NCBI GenBank assembly: GCA_008921705.1
Contig: VFFE01007650.1
Location: forward strand, 7,176-71,175
DNA from: Burhinus oedicnemus
Lineage: Eukaryota > Chordata > Aves > Charadriiformes > Burhinidae
Reading direction: 5' to 3'
DNA: 64,000 nt
The notes beneath the pieces are model-generated. The model did no database searches. It worked only from the letters and a program-made list of their open reading frames with translations, and was not told the origin of the DNA. The number at the start of each line of letters is the position of its first letter. Position 1 is the stretch's first letter. The translations under genes were made by a program, and so were the position numbers. Positions 11,969-24,600 of this stretch are shown piece by piece.

Positions 11969-13510
11969 GACAAAAAACCCCACAATTGACAGTTTGAGAG
12001 CAGCTGAAATTTAGCAAATAGTTTCAAAGAAGCTTCCAAAGGTGAGACAAGTTCACCCTTAACCTTCCTCATTAGAGACAGAGATCTGAAGTGGATCTTT
12101 GTCCACTTTGTCCATGCAGGACCATACAAGTAACCCATGTGCTATGGAGCTTCTCTTCTGCCAAAACAGTTCAATTTTAGAGGAAATGGGAAACACTTGT
12201 GTCTATGGTTGGCCAGAGAGCTAATCAGGAGGCCATGGCCTGGGGAGGCCCAGCTGCCAGTCCCTGCTCTGGTCAATAGTAAATGTTTTATACAAATTGG
12301 AAGCACGTTGACCAGTTGATACTGAAATGGACTTCCTTTAGACTATCCTATGCCCAATCTGTTCTTCAGGAGGTGATAGGAGGGATTTGAAACAGTTTCC
12401 CAAGTCGGGATAGAAGTCTTGCAGGAAGGGAAGAGTAGATTTTTGTTTTCTTTGGACTTCTTTCCTCATTTTGGCCAAATATATTCAACAAAATCAACTC
12501 AGATTTGGAAACTGGAGTGGTTATAATTAAACCAAATTTTCAGGGAACAAGGTATTTCATAAATATTATAAACCATTTTCATGCAAAAGAAGAGAGAAAG
12601 TTAGATGAAATAATTAAAAGCAGACTAGAAATCCAGAATATTTATGAGATATTTCTTCACCCAGGCTTGTTCAGTAACCTTCTGCAGTGGACTCTTCTTG
12701 CTCTGGCTCACAGAAGTATGACCACCTACCTGAACTACATCTGGGATTTAGATACTCAGCCTGGGGTCTCCACAGGCTGTCGGACATTGTATGCCGGAGC
12801 TGTGCTGCTATGCTCTGTTCCCAGACCCCTGGCCTGCCTGGGAAGAGAAGTCAGACAACTCCCAACTAAGTTCATTTGATGCAGACTCCCACAGAGTATC
12901 GTTCTTTGAGTCTGGCCTGGCATAACGGAAAGAAGAATGATAAAACCTTATACAACAGCTGCACAATGGAAGTGTTCGATTTTAAGACAGGTATCACCTT
13001 TAATATGTTGCTCCTCTAACAAGTCTACAGGGAAGCAGTCAATAGCGGCATTTTCTCTTGTTCTTCCTTTAACAATTGTCTCCTGTATTTCCAGTCTCCA
13101 AGAGCTAATGAAAGGACATGCCAGGATGTCTAATAAAGTGCCAACAAATGAGTCTTTCTGATGTTTTTCAAGGTCTTGGATAATAAACACCAAACAGAGG
13201 TCTCACATGAGTTATATAAGACAAAATAAGATTCTGTAATATGCTGACCCTTTTTGCATAACAACATATGACCTGGTTATCTTTTTCTGTTGACAGTCAA
13301 GGTCTGACTATATTGGGATGAAATGACAGTCTGTAGCAGGACTGGACATTTAGGATCTGGGGTACTGTGCTTATTTCTGCCTGGACTCTCAGTTTTGCAC
13401 ATGTAAGAAAACTGGTGCCCGTTTGGCTGCCTTGCAGGAGGACTGTTTATGGTTGGGTGGCAAGGCTGAAAGGCACCTTTCATCCCCCTGTGAGAGAAGA
13501 AGCAGGGAGG

Positions 13511-13909
13511 ATAGAATCATAGAATTGTAGAATGATTTAGGGTGGAAGGGACCTTAAAGATCATCTAGTTGCAACCCCCCTGCCATGGACAAGGACACCT
13601 CCCACTAGACTTGGTTGCTCAAAGCCCCATCCAAGCTGGCCTCGAACACTTCCAGGGATGGGGCCTTCACAGCTTCCCTGGACAACCTGTTCCAGTGTCT
13701 CACCACCCTCAGAGTGAAAAATTTCTTCCTGAGATCTAATCTAAATCTCCCCTCTTCCAGTTTGAAGCCATTACCTCTCATCCTATCACTACATGCCCTT
13801 GTACAAAGTCCCTCTCCAGCTTTCTTGTAGGCCCCTTTCAGATACTGGAAGGCTGCTATAAGGTCTCCCTGGAGCCTTGTCTTCTCCAGGCTGAACAATC
13901 CCAACTCTC
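13511..13909 (-). mobile_element. CR1 LINE 3' end
   Basis: A minus-strand CR1 with its 3' terminus at 13511 (ATAGAATCATAGAATTGTAG). It is followed inward by the family's 3' UTR (GGTGGAAGGGACCTTAAAGA read on the plus strand) and the ORF2 C-terminus. It is truncated at about 13909, inside the ELGLFSLE block. The 3' UTR closely resembles that of the nested copy ending at 48176 and the fragment at 26062, so these three appear to be one subfamily. Confidence 0.95.
13605..13904 (-). pseudogene. CR1 ORF2 C-terminal fragment
   Basis: An open frame of 99 codons covers the last part of CR1 ORF2, from GLFSLE through GNGFKLEEGRFRLDLRKKFF and HWNRL to the normal end ...DGALSNQV. There are no internal stops, so the copy is relatively young, but only the tail of the protein is present and the ATG is an internal methionine. 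Function is not expected. Confidence 0.9.
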
Positions 13910-15688
13910 AGAAAGCCACGTTCCTCCTCCAGCTTCCAGCAGGCCCAAAACCCAGAGGAAGTCTGAAACGAAGCCAGGGAACTTGGCTAAAATGATTTTT
14001 TTTAAAGTCCCTACAATGTTAGGAACTTCCATGACTGTCTTAAGAAATCTGGTGGGTTTTGTCATAATACTGCAGGCTCACATAGGACTTAGGAAGGAAA
14101 ATGCAGCTGATCTCTGGCTACCATGAGTGGCTTGAGCTGTAGCCCTGTGGCCGCAGGTCTGTTCTGAGTCCTGGGCTGCTTCGGCTGATGTTGGCTGCAA
14201 GCTTGTGAGCCAGTTGCTGCCCTGCCTCTGTCCTATGTCCTCCATTTCAGCACTCGATTGCAACTTAGAATAATGCTCCACTTTCCTTCCTTTTTATTGT
14301 ACCTTTATTTTATACCACTTCTAAAGAAATGATGGTTGTTTTTCCTTCTGCCATTAGGGAAACCTGGAGTTCCTTTCTCTTTCCTTAACTAACATTCTTT
14401 TGACACCTCTCTCACTTCTCTTCCAGCTTTCTCTTACTATTAACATAATGTGTGTCTTTCCATCTCAACTGCCATTTTAGTCTGAAAAGTGACTGTGAAA
14501 TTGCTTTTATTTGTAATGTGCTCCCTGTAAGAGTTCGGTTGGGTCTTATTTTAGTGACAAAAACAAGCTCCTCCTGCTATAGCTGCCAAATTAACATGGC
14601 TAAGAAAAAAACAAAGTAGAGTCTGTTTCTTCATTGACATCTTGAAAAGAAACCTATTTCTGTAAAACCTATCAATTTTGTTCAGACTTACGCATTTCCA
14701 ATGCCTGTTCATGTCAATAAGAAATGATGCAGGTCTTAGTTTTTAGTTGTCTACAGCTCTGAAAGCTGTCAACAGACCTGGAGGGACAAAACTTATCATC
14801 TTGGTGCTTACAAGCTTACAGAAGAAAACTGGTTTTTGGATCACCGATTGAATCTGCAATCAATTTAATGACTGGAGGCAAAAAAAGAGCAAGCTACTTA
14901 TTTGTACACTGGGCAGGCTCAGTTCCAAAATATTGAAATCTTTAGCGTCATTTTGGTAATAGTTTTCCATTAAGACACCAATGTTTTTAAAAGTCTGGGA
15001 AGTTCAATTCCATAGTCTTCTATTAATTTAGGCGAGGCCATCGCTTTGCCAATATGATGCAGAGTAGGAGCCCTGAATCCTCACGTGGCATTGATGAAGG
15101 CTGCTGCAGGGAGGTGGGGGTCACAGAGCCCCTGTGTGCACCGTGTATCTCCCACCCGCTGCCCTCTGAAAACGGGTACTCCCTTCCCTTGTCAGATGTA
15201 TAACAGATGGTCTTTATTGAAATTAATATACAAAGGGATAAAATTGGACACTGTCTTGTCCTTATACAACCGTCTCTGTAAGTGCATTTGATAGGTTTTT
15301 CCTGATACTGCTAGCTTGACCCATTTCTTTGCATGACCCCAGCTTTGCAAAGCATGTCACATTATCTTGCAGAGATTAAAATAAATTATTCCATTTTTAC
15401 TTGCAAAATTTAATATAAAATATGTTTTAGCTGCATGTTTTAGTTTTGAAATCTCTTTTAACAACTGAATAATAGACAGTACTGTATCTTTTTATTTTTT
15501 TAAATCATTCACTCCTAATTCAAGTCATTAAGATTTATAGAGTTAGTATGCTGTCTGTTGATGCTGCTATTTTCTTGCTTTACTGTCTTTTTGTAACAGG
15601 GATCCAACTTTTAAACTTAATTTGCCTTCTCAGTTTTCACCATAAGCAGTGATGTTCCACAGTGTGTTTTTAGTGATGTCGCAGAAGA
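13910..15688. other. Non-coding unique sequence
   Basis: No gene or repeat family recognised. All frames are short and interrupted. Confidence 0.6.
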
Positions 15689-16260
15689 CTGAATCATAGA
15701 AAAAGGGATTCAGAAGGATCTCAAAAGATCACTTCCTCTACTTGGAGGAAGCATCAACTGCAGTTCTGTCATGACTCCCAGATATTTGCTAAAAATATTT
15801 GGTTTTGAAGGTGTCCAGTAGTGAATCTCCCAGGGCTGGGCTGGTAATAAAGCCAGTGCTTCACTATATTTTAGGGTTTCTTATTAAAGTTTTCTTCTTA
15901 TGTCCAATCTGAATTCCCTTTTTACAATTAAGCCCACCCAGTCCTGCCTTGGCTGCTGTATGCATATAGAGAAAATAATTTTTCCCTTCCTCTGAAACAG
16001 TTTTTGTTTTCAACATACTTGAGTACTGTCTTGTTCCCTCAGAGTCTTTCTCTGTACACTGAATACCTTCTCTTCATTCAGCCTTTCTCAGAGAACATGT
16101 TTTCTGGTCCTCTGATCATTCTTACAGCTCCCCTCTGCAGTCTCTCTGCTTGCTCACTGGCTCTCCTGAAGCAGAGTGCTCTGAGTTTTATTTGTAACAG
16201 AGCTGAGCTAGCACAGTACTGTTTTAAATCATTTTAGGGAGACAGCCGTACCAGAAGGAA
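15689..16260 (-). mobile_element. Ancient CR1 LINE 3' end
   Basis: A heavily diverged minus-strand CR1. The 3' end GAATCATAGAAAAAGGGATT at 15691 corresponds to the tail and first 3' UTR bases. Further in, the order of blocks follows antisense CR1: CCAGTAGTGAATCTCCCAGG, then TTATGTCCAATCTGAATTCC, then TCAGCCTTTCTCAGAGAACA, then TTCTTACAGCTCCCCTCTGC. The last two antisense blocks correspond to the ERL / 'attached to helicase-like' YEERL and ATKLI regions of ORF2. Divergence is much greater than in the neighbouring copy at 13511, so it represents an older wave. The 5' limit is approximate. Confidence 0.82.
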
Positions 16261-16410
16261 ACCCAGTAGTATCTTCTAAAAAAAGCAAATAAGGAATAAA
16301 AGTATATGTTTTGTTATAGAAGCCAAACAAGCAAGGCACCAAAGAAAAGGTTACGTTTTCCAAATGAATTCAATTTTTTTTAAAAAAAGGAAAGAAAAAT
16401 CCCGTGTACA

Positions 16411-16468
16411 ATGCAAATGCAGGGAATAAAATATAGCTAATATTTCTAGACTATGAGGCAATTTGCAT
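16411..16468. promoter_or_regulatory. Inverted pair of octamer motifs
   Basis: ATGCAAAT at 16411-16418 and its reverse complement ATTTGCAT at 16461-16468 are perfect POU/octamer sites facing each other 42 bases apart in AT-rich DNA. The motif match is exact; regulatory function is inference only. Confidence 0.25.
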
Positions 16469-16609
16469 AAACTTGGCTGAAAAAATCTACAGTAAGGAGT
16501 TTTAATGATGTAAGGGAAATAAAGTGTGTAAGCAGTTTAAGGAAAAAAGAAATCTCCTAAGTGGGGGAATGAAACCTATGCTGCATTGGCAGGGGGTGGT
16601 ATACTTCAG

Positions 16610-16630
16610 TGAGAGAGAGAGAGAGAGAGA
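16610..16630. repeat. (GA)n microsatellite
   Basis: About ten uninterrupted GA dinucleotides. Confidence 0.92.
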
Positions 16631-17096
16631 AATTGCTTTTCAGTTGGTAAGTCTTAATGAAATTGAACTATTTATAGCAAGACAGTTGCTGTAACAGTTC
16701 AGTTGCCAAAATTTTAAGGAAAGACCCTGGGTTATAATAAATGACAACACATCTAGCATCTGAAATAAAGAATTTACTTTGTAGGAGAGAATAGCAAAGA
16801 ATGTGTTAATTCATACAGCATATGCCTACTGTCATTCTTACAGATGGAGAATAAGGATATGTTTATATGGATTCTTTTTTTTTTAGATACTTTTAGATTA
16901 ACAAGTGCTAGTTTTCACCAAGATGAAATGTGCATCACCAGGGCCAGGGTGGTTCATCTGGCCTGGACAGCACACGATACTGCCAGTGCTGGGATTCCCT
17001 GGCAAAGGTCCGGGTGCCCGAGGGCAGTGGGAGTCCAGACTAGGGTGCCAGGCTCCCTGCTGCTCTCCCTGGCTCTACCCTGGAGAGCCTCATGCA

Positions 17097-17180
17097 ACAC
17101 CTCTTGCCTGTTTCTCCTTGTATAAAATGAGAAGAACATATTTTGAGTCTATGTCATGCCTTGGGTTCTGTGGATGACAA
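17097..17180 (+). repeat. MIR SINE relic (sense)
   Basis: The text GTTTCTCCTTGTATAAAATG follows the MIR block 'CAGTTTCCTCATCTGTAAAATG', and is followed at the right distance by AGAAGAACATA and CATGCCTTGGGTTCTGTGGA, matching the 'ATAATA...GGGTTGTTGTGAGGA' part. The match is diverged but collinear over about 75 bases. Confidence 0.48.
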
Positions 17181-17718
17181 ACACTTTCTCCAACAGGGAG
17201 TTTCTAGTTCTAAAACTATTTCTCAATGGATCTACCAGGCACACTGCTGGGGTATGTATGCCTTTCCAACACAAAGGCATTTGTCCTGAAGCTGCACTAA
17301 AAGTATAACTTAACTAATACATTCCACACCCTGCCCACCCAAACCCTAAAATGTCCCATGAAGGGACAGTGAAGTCCTCAAAAGTTGTGGTTCAGTCTGT
17401 GGTCCTGCAGGGATTCATCTCCTTCACCACTATTCAGGTTACTGATGCTCAAGAGGGTTTCTTATATTTGTTCCCCTCTTTGACTTATCTTTCCCTTTGA
17501 ATTATCCTACTGGACTCTTGGATTATCCTACAAGCCTCTTCTGGGCTCTGGTATCTCAAAAGTAATTCAGGCAATTAGTTGCTGCCTTACAGAGCTAACT
17601 GCTGATGCAAACCAGGTATCACCCATGAAGAAAGCAAGAGAAATGCTAAAAAGAAACATGCTGAAGCCTAAAACTGATACAAAATGAATGAGAAAAGGCA
17701 GGACTGGACAAGGCTGTC

Positions 17719-17775
17719 TTTACTCCCCCATTTGTGTTTTACTCCCCCATATGTTGCTTATGCAACATGCAACAT
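17719..17775. repeat. Short direct repeats and hairpin
   Basis: TTTACTCCCCCAT occurs twice (about 17719-17731 and 17738-17750). It is followed by ATGTTGC-TTAT-GCAACAT (17751-17768), a perfect 7-bp stem with a 4-base loop, and a second tandem GCAACAT at 17769-17775. Confidence 0.8.
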
Positions 17776-18570
17776 TCCTTGCTGCCAGCAACAGACTAAC
17801 CCGTCACACATAACCCGCTGTCTGGCCATCGCATCTGTAACCTGTGTCATATGATATTATGTAAAAAGAAGGCGAAGCGAAAGGGAGTGTTACTGCAGTT
17901 TAATACCAAAATATTATTTCTATGGAATCTAGTGCAACAGGGTAGATGTGTTTCAAGAAGCCACAAAAGAGGAGAGAAATTGTTTTCAAGGTGTTAATCA
18001 AATATATGAAACTCTGATTTTGCCATCCTGAACCTCAGGGTAAAAGAGATTCAGGGTTGAATATTTCTTTCAAAAATCTGTTGCCAGGAAAATGAGATCA
18101 AATCCAGGACTTTGCTGGGGAAATGAATGGCAGAATTCCTGCTGGCTTTGATAGCACAGGAGGCTGGCTCCTGCTCAGGGTGCAGCAAGGGAGACTAGTT
18201 AGCTTCCCTGGAAGATGGAGATACCTTTCCTTGCCCCACTCAGTGGAAGCATGTTGGAGCTTGTGTTGGGGTGAATTAATAGTTCTGAGTGGTTTTGGAG
18301 ACATTTGGACTGCATTTGTTCATGCTTCAGTGGGAAGCTGCACTAGTTTTGGGGTTTTTCCAATGATAGCTGGTCTTTCACCATTAATGGCTCAGACTAA
18401 TATATTGGAGCTTCATAATTCTGGCTTTTATCCCTTTATGTGTAAAATAAGTTTTCAGATAATGTGTCTCTTCATGTAAATCTGCAAGATACAGTGAGTG
18501 AAGGTAGAGAGAAAAGCAAGCAGAAGCAGGGGACAGGCTGTGAGAGAAGGTTAGTGACAAGGGGTTTCTT

Positions 18571-18603
18571 GGAGAGGAGGAAGAGGAGGAAGGGGAAGGA
18601 AGG
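18571..18603. repeat. Polypurine (GGA-rich) tract
   Basis: 33 consecutive purines built from GGA/GAA triplets. Confidence 0.85.
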
Positions 18604-21600
18604 CACAGGGCTGGCTGGAGGATGCTCAGGGTAAGTTCCTTGAGACCCAGCTTCCTGCTGAATAACAGGTTTTGATTTTTGGTTTAAGCATAACCTCTGG
18701 TAACTGGTGTGTTACTATCAGGTAGCAAAGGATCCAGTTCACTTAAAAGACTGGACACACTATAGTGGTAAAGCAAGAGTTAATCTTCAGTTACACAAAT
18801 CCTTAGCACATGAAACAAATAAGCAGGCCGATAGATAGAAACTATCTGTCTCTGCTGGGTCCAGGAAACCATTATTTTGGCACGAAGAATGAAAGGGCAG
18901 ATAACGGAATTGCCCATGCTCCAGCATGCAAACACAAATCCTCATACATTGCTTCATGCAGCAAACTCTCACATAAAGTTCCTAAGCTTGTTCCAAATGA
19001 AGTTCATCCAGATAAAAGACGCACTTCTAAATTTCACGTCCTTCACATACACCACAAATGCAGTTTGTCCTATGGCCTAATGTATAGTATTATGATTTCA
19101 CCTTCTTCCTTTAGGGAAGATGCAAAATAATCACAAAGTCCTGGTTCATTTACATTTTCTGGGTCACTCTGGAGGAGCCCCTTGGACTGGGCAGGCTGAT
19201 CCAGGTTCTTCTCTCTCCTGTGGTAACACATCTTTTTTTGTTGAGGGACTGTATGAACATTTCCCTTCTTTTCTGCTGTGACAGGTTTTATGGAAGAGCT
19301 GAGCACAGTTCCTTGCATGGTGAGCTGAGGCTGTCCCTCATCACTGGATAGGTGAAAGCCATGCAGACAAGATGTTCTGACAGGATACTCTTCATCCTCT
19401 AGAGGCCCCTAGAGCAGTCTAGATCCCCAGGAGTCAGCAGCAAGCAGGTAACAGTCTATAATACCCCACACCTGAAACACAGAGTCCTGCCTCAATTTTA
19501 AATGAACATGGAGGAACTTGTATATTAACATTGTGTCAGCAGATCATGGGTTGGAGGTAGCTTCTGTGGGGGCTGAAAGGTTCCCTTCAGAAGGAACAAT
19601 GCAGCCAGGCCGTTGGGAAGCCTTTGACTTGTGCTATATTTTTGTTGACTCCTATATGTTTGTATGTGGGAAAGACTGTTTTTAACTCTGACGAGAGTGT
19701 TGCCTCCAACATGGTAAAAGCTTATGATTGTCGCAGAGAGCGCCACTACTTCTTAAAATGTAGGTTGATCAGTGCATGGAAGAGCTGGCCATCGCAAGGG
19801 CCTGGACTGTGGTGTGGGCAGTCCTTCCCTCTTTGTTTTCATAACAAGGAGCATAGTTACACAGTGAACGCCCTCACTCAGCCACTCAGCTAGAGGGGAA
19901 GAGCCTTTGAAGTATCCCCCTCTGATCTCTGCAGGAGAGCTGGGGGGGGCCTCTGAGAGCTCAGTCCCACAGACACCCTTTGGGGTCAGGTTGTTCTCTC
20001 CTTAAAAAGGAGGGTACCCCAATTCCCATACAACTAAAGATCCCTGTTAAAAATATTGACGAATTGCGTGCTGCAGTTGTTATATGTGGAGAAATTGAAC
20101 TCAATATTTTACCCAGAGATCTTTGAAATATCCCTAGATCATAAAGCAAACACTCAGTTGATATTTATTGGTTTTTTCCTCTATATTGCTTTGCTATTTC
20201 AGGTGCGCTGGCACACTCTAATTTCACTTCTCCCCTTATGACTCATCTATGATGAAGACGTTGTATTTGCAAGGAGAGAAGCAGCTCCATAGTGAAAAAG
20301 GCCTTGCCAAGTGAGGCAGGAGGGAAAACAATAACTCAACACTTCTTGTCTATCATTCACCTGCCCTCCTACAATGCAAGCAATTCAATGAATATCAATT
20401 TGTATCATTGCTATTAAAACTTTCCAGCTTAAAGCGCTAAGTTCTTTCCCCTACTGAGATTTCTCTTTTATGGGAAGTTTGGTGTCAAGGTTTAATTCTG
20501 TTTCTGCCTCAGACTCAACCTCATACCCAAAGCTACTTAAAGTTGCCAGATAGCTTCAGATTCAGCCACTGGCTGAAGACCTTCGTTGGTCCCTAATAAT
20601 TTTACTCCTCACAGAATACCATTGTAATCACTAAAATTTTTGCTGAATAAGTAGAGAAATAAAAGATACAGCTGCTTAGCATACATTAAGTCTAGGCTCT
20701 ATAATGAAGGCCATAATAAAGGCCAAGGTAAGAGGTAAGAAAAACAGACGGTTAAAACCCAGGAAGCAATGGAGCTTCAAGTCAGAAGTTACGCTGATTT
20801 GGGAATTTAAGCAGGATTAGCATCAGGCTTAATCATTATTAATGCAATACTTAGTCTTAATTTTCCATTCCTGTCCAGACTTGCATTTGGTAAAATACTC
20901 TTGAGAAATAAGCACTGTTATCCTTATTTTGTAGTGAGATTAAGCTTTTAAGCCTTTTCTACAAAAGCTGTTGCAATGGCTGAGGCTAGAAACGTTAGGC
21001 TGCCATATCTACCTCTCCACCGTTGAATTGCTCTCATTTTGCAGGTGTCCTTGGAAATCTACAATCCTTCCTGTCAACAGCCTCTTGTGTGGACAACTGC
21101 CGAGGCAGGTGAAGGCACCAGAATGGTGCTGCAGACCTGAACATGTACTGTGAGCCTGTGAAAGCTTTGTCCTCTGCTCTTCAGCCAACTCCCAGCCCGA
21201 CTTGCAGGGCCTGGCTGCAGCACGCCGTCAGCCAGCCCCGCACTGCTCCATCTCACACATGACAAGACGACTGAATCAAACAACTAAGGTCTACAGTTAA
21301 TATTTTCACCAAATAGATGGACTGTATGCTGTTCTGTATATCATCCATAAGTGGCACATCATGAAAGAGTCACTACCAAGGTCCCAAAATATATATCCCT
21401 TGGCAGCTCTCCTCTACCAGGCGAGGCCACTTAAAGGCTGCTTTCAGCGCTTACACTAACATTTCTCTGTGGGTGGCAGGAGCAATGTGCCAACTCAGCA
21501 GCTGCTGCTTGTCCCAACTTTCAGGACACCTCTAACCATTATGAAGCTGTAGCCGGAAATCCCAAAGCTATCCTCCAGTTCCATTTTCACAACCTGCAAC

Positions 21601-24600
21601 CCACATTGTGGAAATCTTTGAATCCCAAGCGACATTAAAATACCTTCACCTTCTCTAATAGAGGATCAAAATACAGACTGAAATGCTCTTTTTTTACATT
21701 TGAGCTTTTTTTGAATACTGCTTAGCAGTCAGAAATGAAATTACTACCTTGGCTTCATCATCAAGGCCATAGTGCAGTTCTTCCCTCACAATCAGATGCT
21801 TGTGGAGCACTAGCTGCATCCGCAGTTCATGACCATGCTGCACAGTTGTGTATTGCCCTGGGCTACTTTAGTAGACATACTTTGTGGCCTTAAGCCACAT
21901 TTTATGTCTTTTTAGTGCAGCATATGAATGCCAGCCCTTGAATTTAAAACAGTGCGTTTGAGGTTGGATTTTACAAGGAATCAGGTTTTCCTTTGGTACC
22001 TGGAAACTAATCTGCAAAAATAACTATTGCCACTCCAAAGGCGCCCTGAAGTCATCCAAATTGAAAGCAGAGTGATGGTGGAACCTCAGACTGCGGGTCA
22101 CTATGTGAATTGCTAGTGATTTGATGAATTTTCTTTCCACAGGAACATTAATATAAGAAAAAATGTAAAAGGAATGTTTATATTCATACAATGAAGACAT
22201 TTCTGTTATGCTTTACAACCTTGAGTTATTTCAAAAGTAAGTTACTTCACATGAAATTATTCAGCTTTTCTTACTCTCTGATTCAAAGCCTTTTGTCTTA
22301 TTTGATTATTGCAACACCTTTACAATTGCAACGCATAGTTGCTCAGACACTGCCTCTTTCTCTGCTGCATCTGATGTTTTAGACTTGCTCTCAGATTTAT
22401 ATGCTTCATACCCTATCATTATTCTGTGTCTCTCCTGTCTTTTAACATTGAAAGCCAGTTGCCACTACTAATTGGTTTCTTCCAGTGCCCCCTGCTAAAA
22501 TTTTCAAATACCGGCGTGTGTGATCTTCTCCATCCTGGCCCTCATGTTTGGAGGAGCTCTCTAAAATCACCTGCAACCAGGCAACGTTGAGTCTTTCAGG
22601 CCCCTGATGGAACCCATCTTTGTAGGAAGGCCTGCCAAAACCTATGTGAACTGTAAATTTTGAACACGGGGCCTCTGCCAGGAGTATTTACTCATAATGT
22701 GTTTGTTTTCCCTGTATCTGTCTGTTTTCCATCTGCTTCACTTCTCCAAGTAGAGCCCGGCATTTCCACCTCTGTGTATAGTCCTTAACACAGTGGGGTT
22801 TCAGTTCATGACCAGGGGACCTATGTGGCTATGTGCTGCACTACTACAACTAGCAAATGATACTTGCTATTTAGACATCCTGTTGAGCAAGACTGAATAT
22901 TTCTCAGGCCAAGATTTGTCTTTTGTGCAGCACCTGAAACCACTTGCTTTTGAAACATGACCAGAAACCTCTGAGTAAATATTTTGTCTGTCATTAATAT
23001 CAATGCAGCAGTTTAAATGATCAATATCTGTGTTAGTTTACTCAAAATAGTGAAGTTTCTGCTCTGACTATTTGGTCACTCTTGAGTCTTTTCTTTCTGC
23101 CTCCTTCGTCCCATCCATGCTTTCTAAGCACCTTCTGCTTAAAATTGTGCTGGGAGGGAGAGCCTGGAATAGCTGTTAGCTGGTTTCACAGAGCTCCTGC
23201 CAGTTTTCTTTCTCAGAGTTAGAACTTTGCTTTGGTTATTTCACTGGTTTTGTTTTCTTTGAGGGGATATTTTGAGATATTTTTTTTCTCTCATTCCTGC
23301 AGGGAAAGAATTATTTGAATCCAAACTGGAGCTATCTATAGTGTGTATGGGAGAAGAAGAAAAGGTGAAGGGAACGAGATGCATAAATCCACCTCCTTGC
23401 TTCTGACCTCGAGGGCAGTGGAGAGGCTCCACTGGACATGAAGGCAGTGTTTCTCCTTTCTAAGTGCCCACAAGCCCTCAGCAAGCTCACAGTTCAGCAG
23501 CTATAACTCGCTCTAGCAGCTTCTCTCCTTGGCAGATGCAGATCGCTGCTAATGAGATGGCTGGCAATATTTGGCAGCTGCCGACAGCAGTGGTTCCAGA
23601 GACAGCTTGCTAGATTTGGCATGCCCGCAGCTTCGGCAAAATTGCAATTGATCCCGTTGCATTCCCACGGATATTCTGAACACACATTTCTGTGTTTTTC
23701 TACTGGGGTGTGGCATGCTATCCTATTCTGAGCACAGACTGTTTCTATCATTGTTCTTCATTTTTCTTTACATCATGTTACATCCAGAGATCAGCCCAGT
23801 CCTTTAAGGTGCTGCTAAGCACACCCACCCTGCTATGTACATTCCCGGGGGAGGACAAAAGTTCAGTTGTTTTCTGAGTGAGGCTCAAGTTCAACGCTGG
23901 CTGATGTACCGGGCTCTCAAAGCCTGTGGCGCCAAGACTTGAAGCGGATAAGGCCTGGTTTTGTCTTTGCCTTGGATATTAGTTCAAGAGCAATGATTTA
24001 TGGCAGTGAAACATGAACCTGACTGGCAGTGAAATTAAAGTAGGGGGAGGTTGGTTTAGCAAAATCAGATCTCTTCCCTGTCAATGTAGCTACACTGGCT
24101 TGAGGTTGCGGGCAGTAGCCTTAGGTCATTTTGGCCCAGGAAACAGCTTTGTTTTGGTATTTGTGAGCTCTTTGTCTGAATAATAAAGCTGTGCTCTAAA
24201 TGATTGGGATGATGACACCTTTTTGGAGCAAAGGAGGTGGGGAGAGATTTTTATAAACAAGCACACTTACTTTCTGTCTTCCCCTGCTGTTACAGTCCCT
24301 GATCAGCTTTGGGTGGGAGATAACTGACCAGCCAGAGGTGAAGCTGGGTCACTTTGAGACTCAGCTTCCCATGGCGGGATGCCATATTTAGCAAGATTGG
24401 AATTCAGTGCATGGAGGGAAGTCCACACCTTGTTTAGGCCATCTGGAGCATGGGGCCTTTGCTGTGATAATTTAGACAAGAAATTTTGCTGCAGCAAAGG
24501 GAGTTTACACCGCTTGGTCCTAGGACAGCCACGTGTTCTGTTCCCAAATTGTTGCATGGTGACTGTACATACACACGTGTTACTGACGTGCTTGGCATCC

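Larger units (their letters stand above)
7910..13510. other. Non-coding unique sequence
   Basis: No gene or interspersed repeat recognised. Contains a (TTCA)n microsatellite at 8917-8940, a GC-rich stretch near 11060-11240 and a 21-A run at 11948-11968. The largest reading frame (12505-12879, plus, 124 codons) shows no recognisable motif and no splice-site context. Confidence 0.6.

Noticed and set aside
12505..12879. 124-codon open frame on plus strand
   Set aside because: No motif or codon pattern suggesting a gene; AT-rich first half and GC-rich second half look like unrelated sequence.
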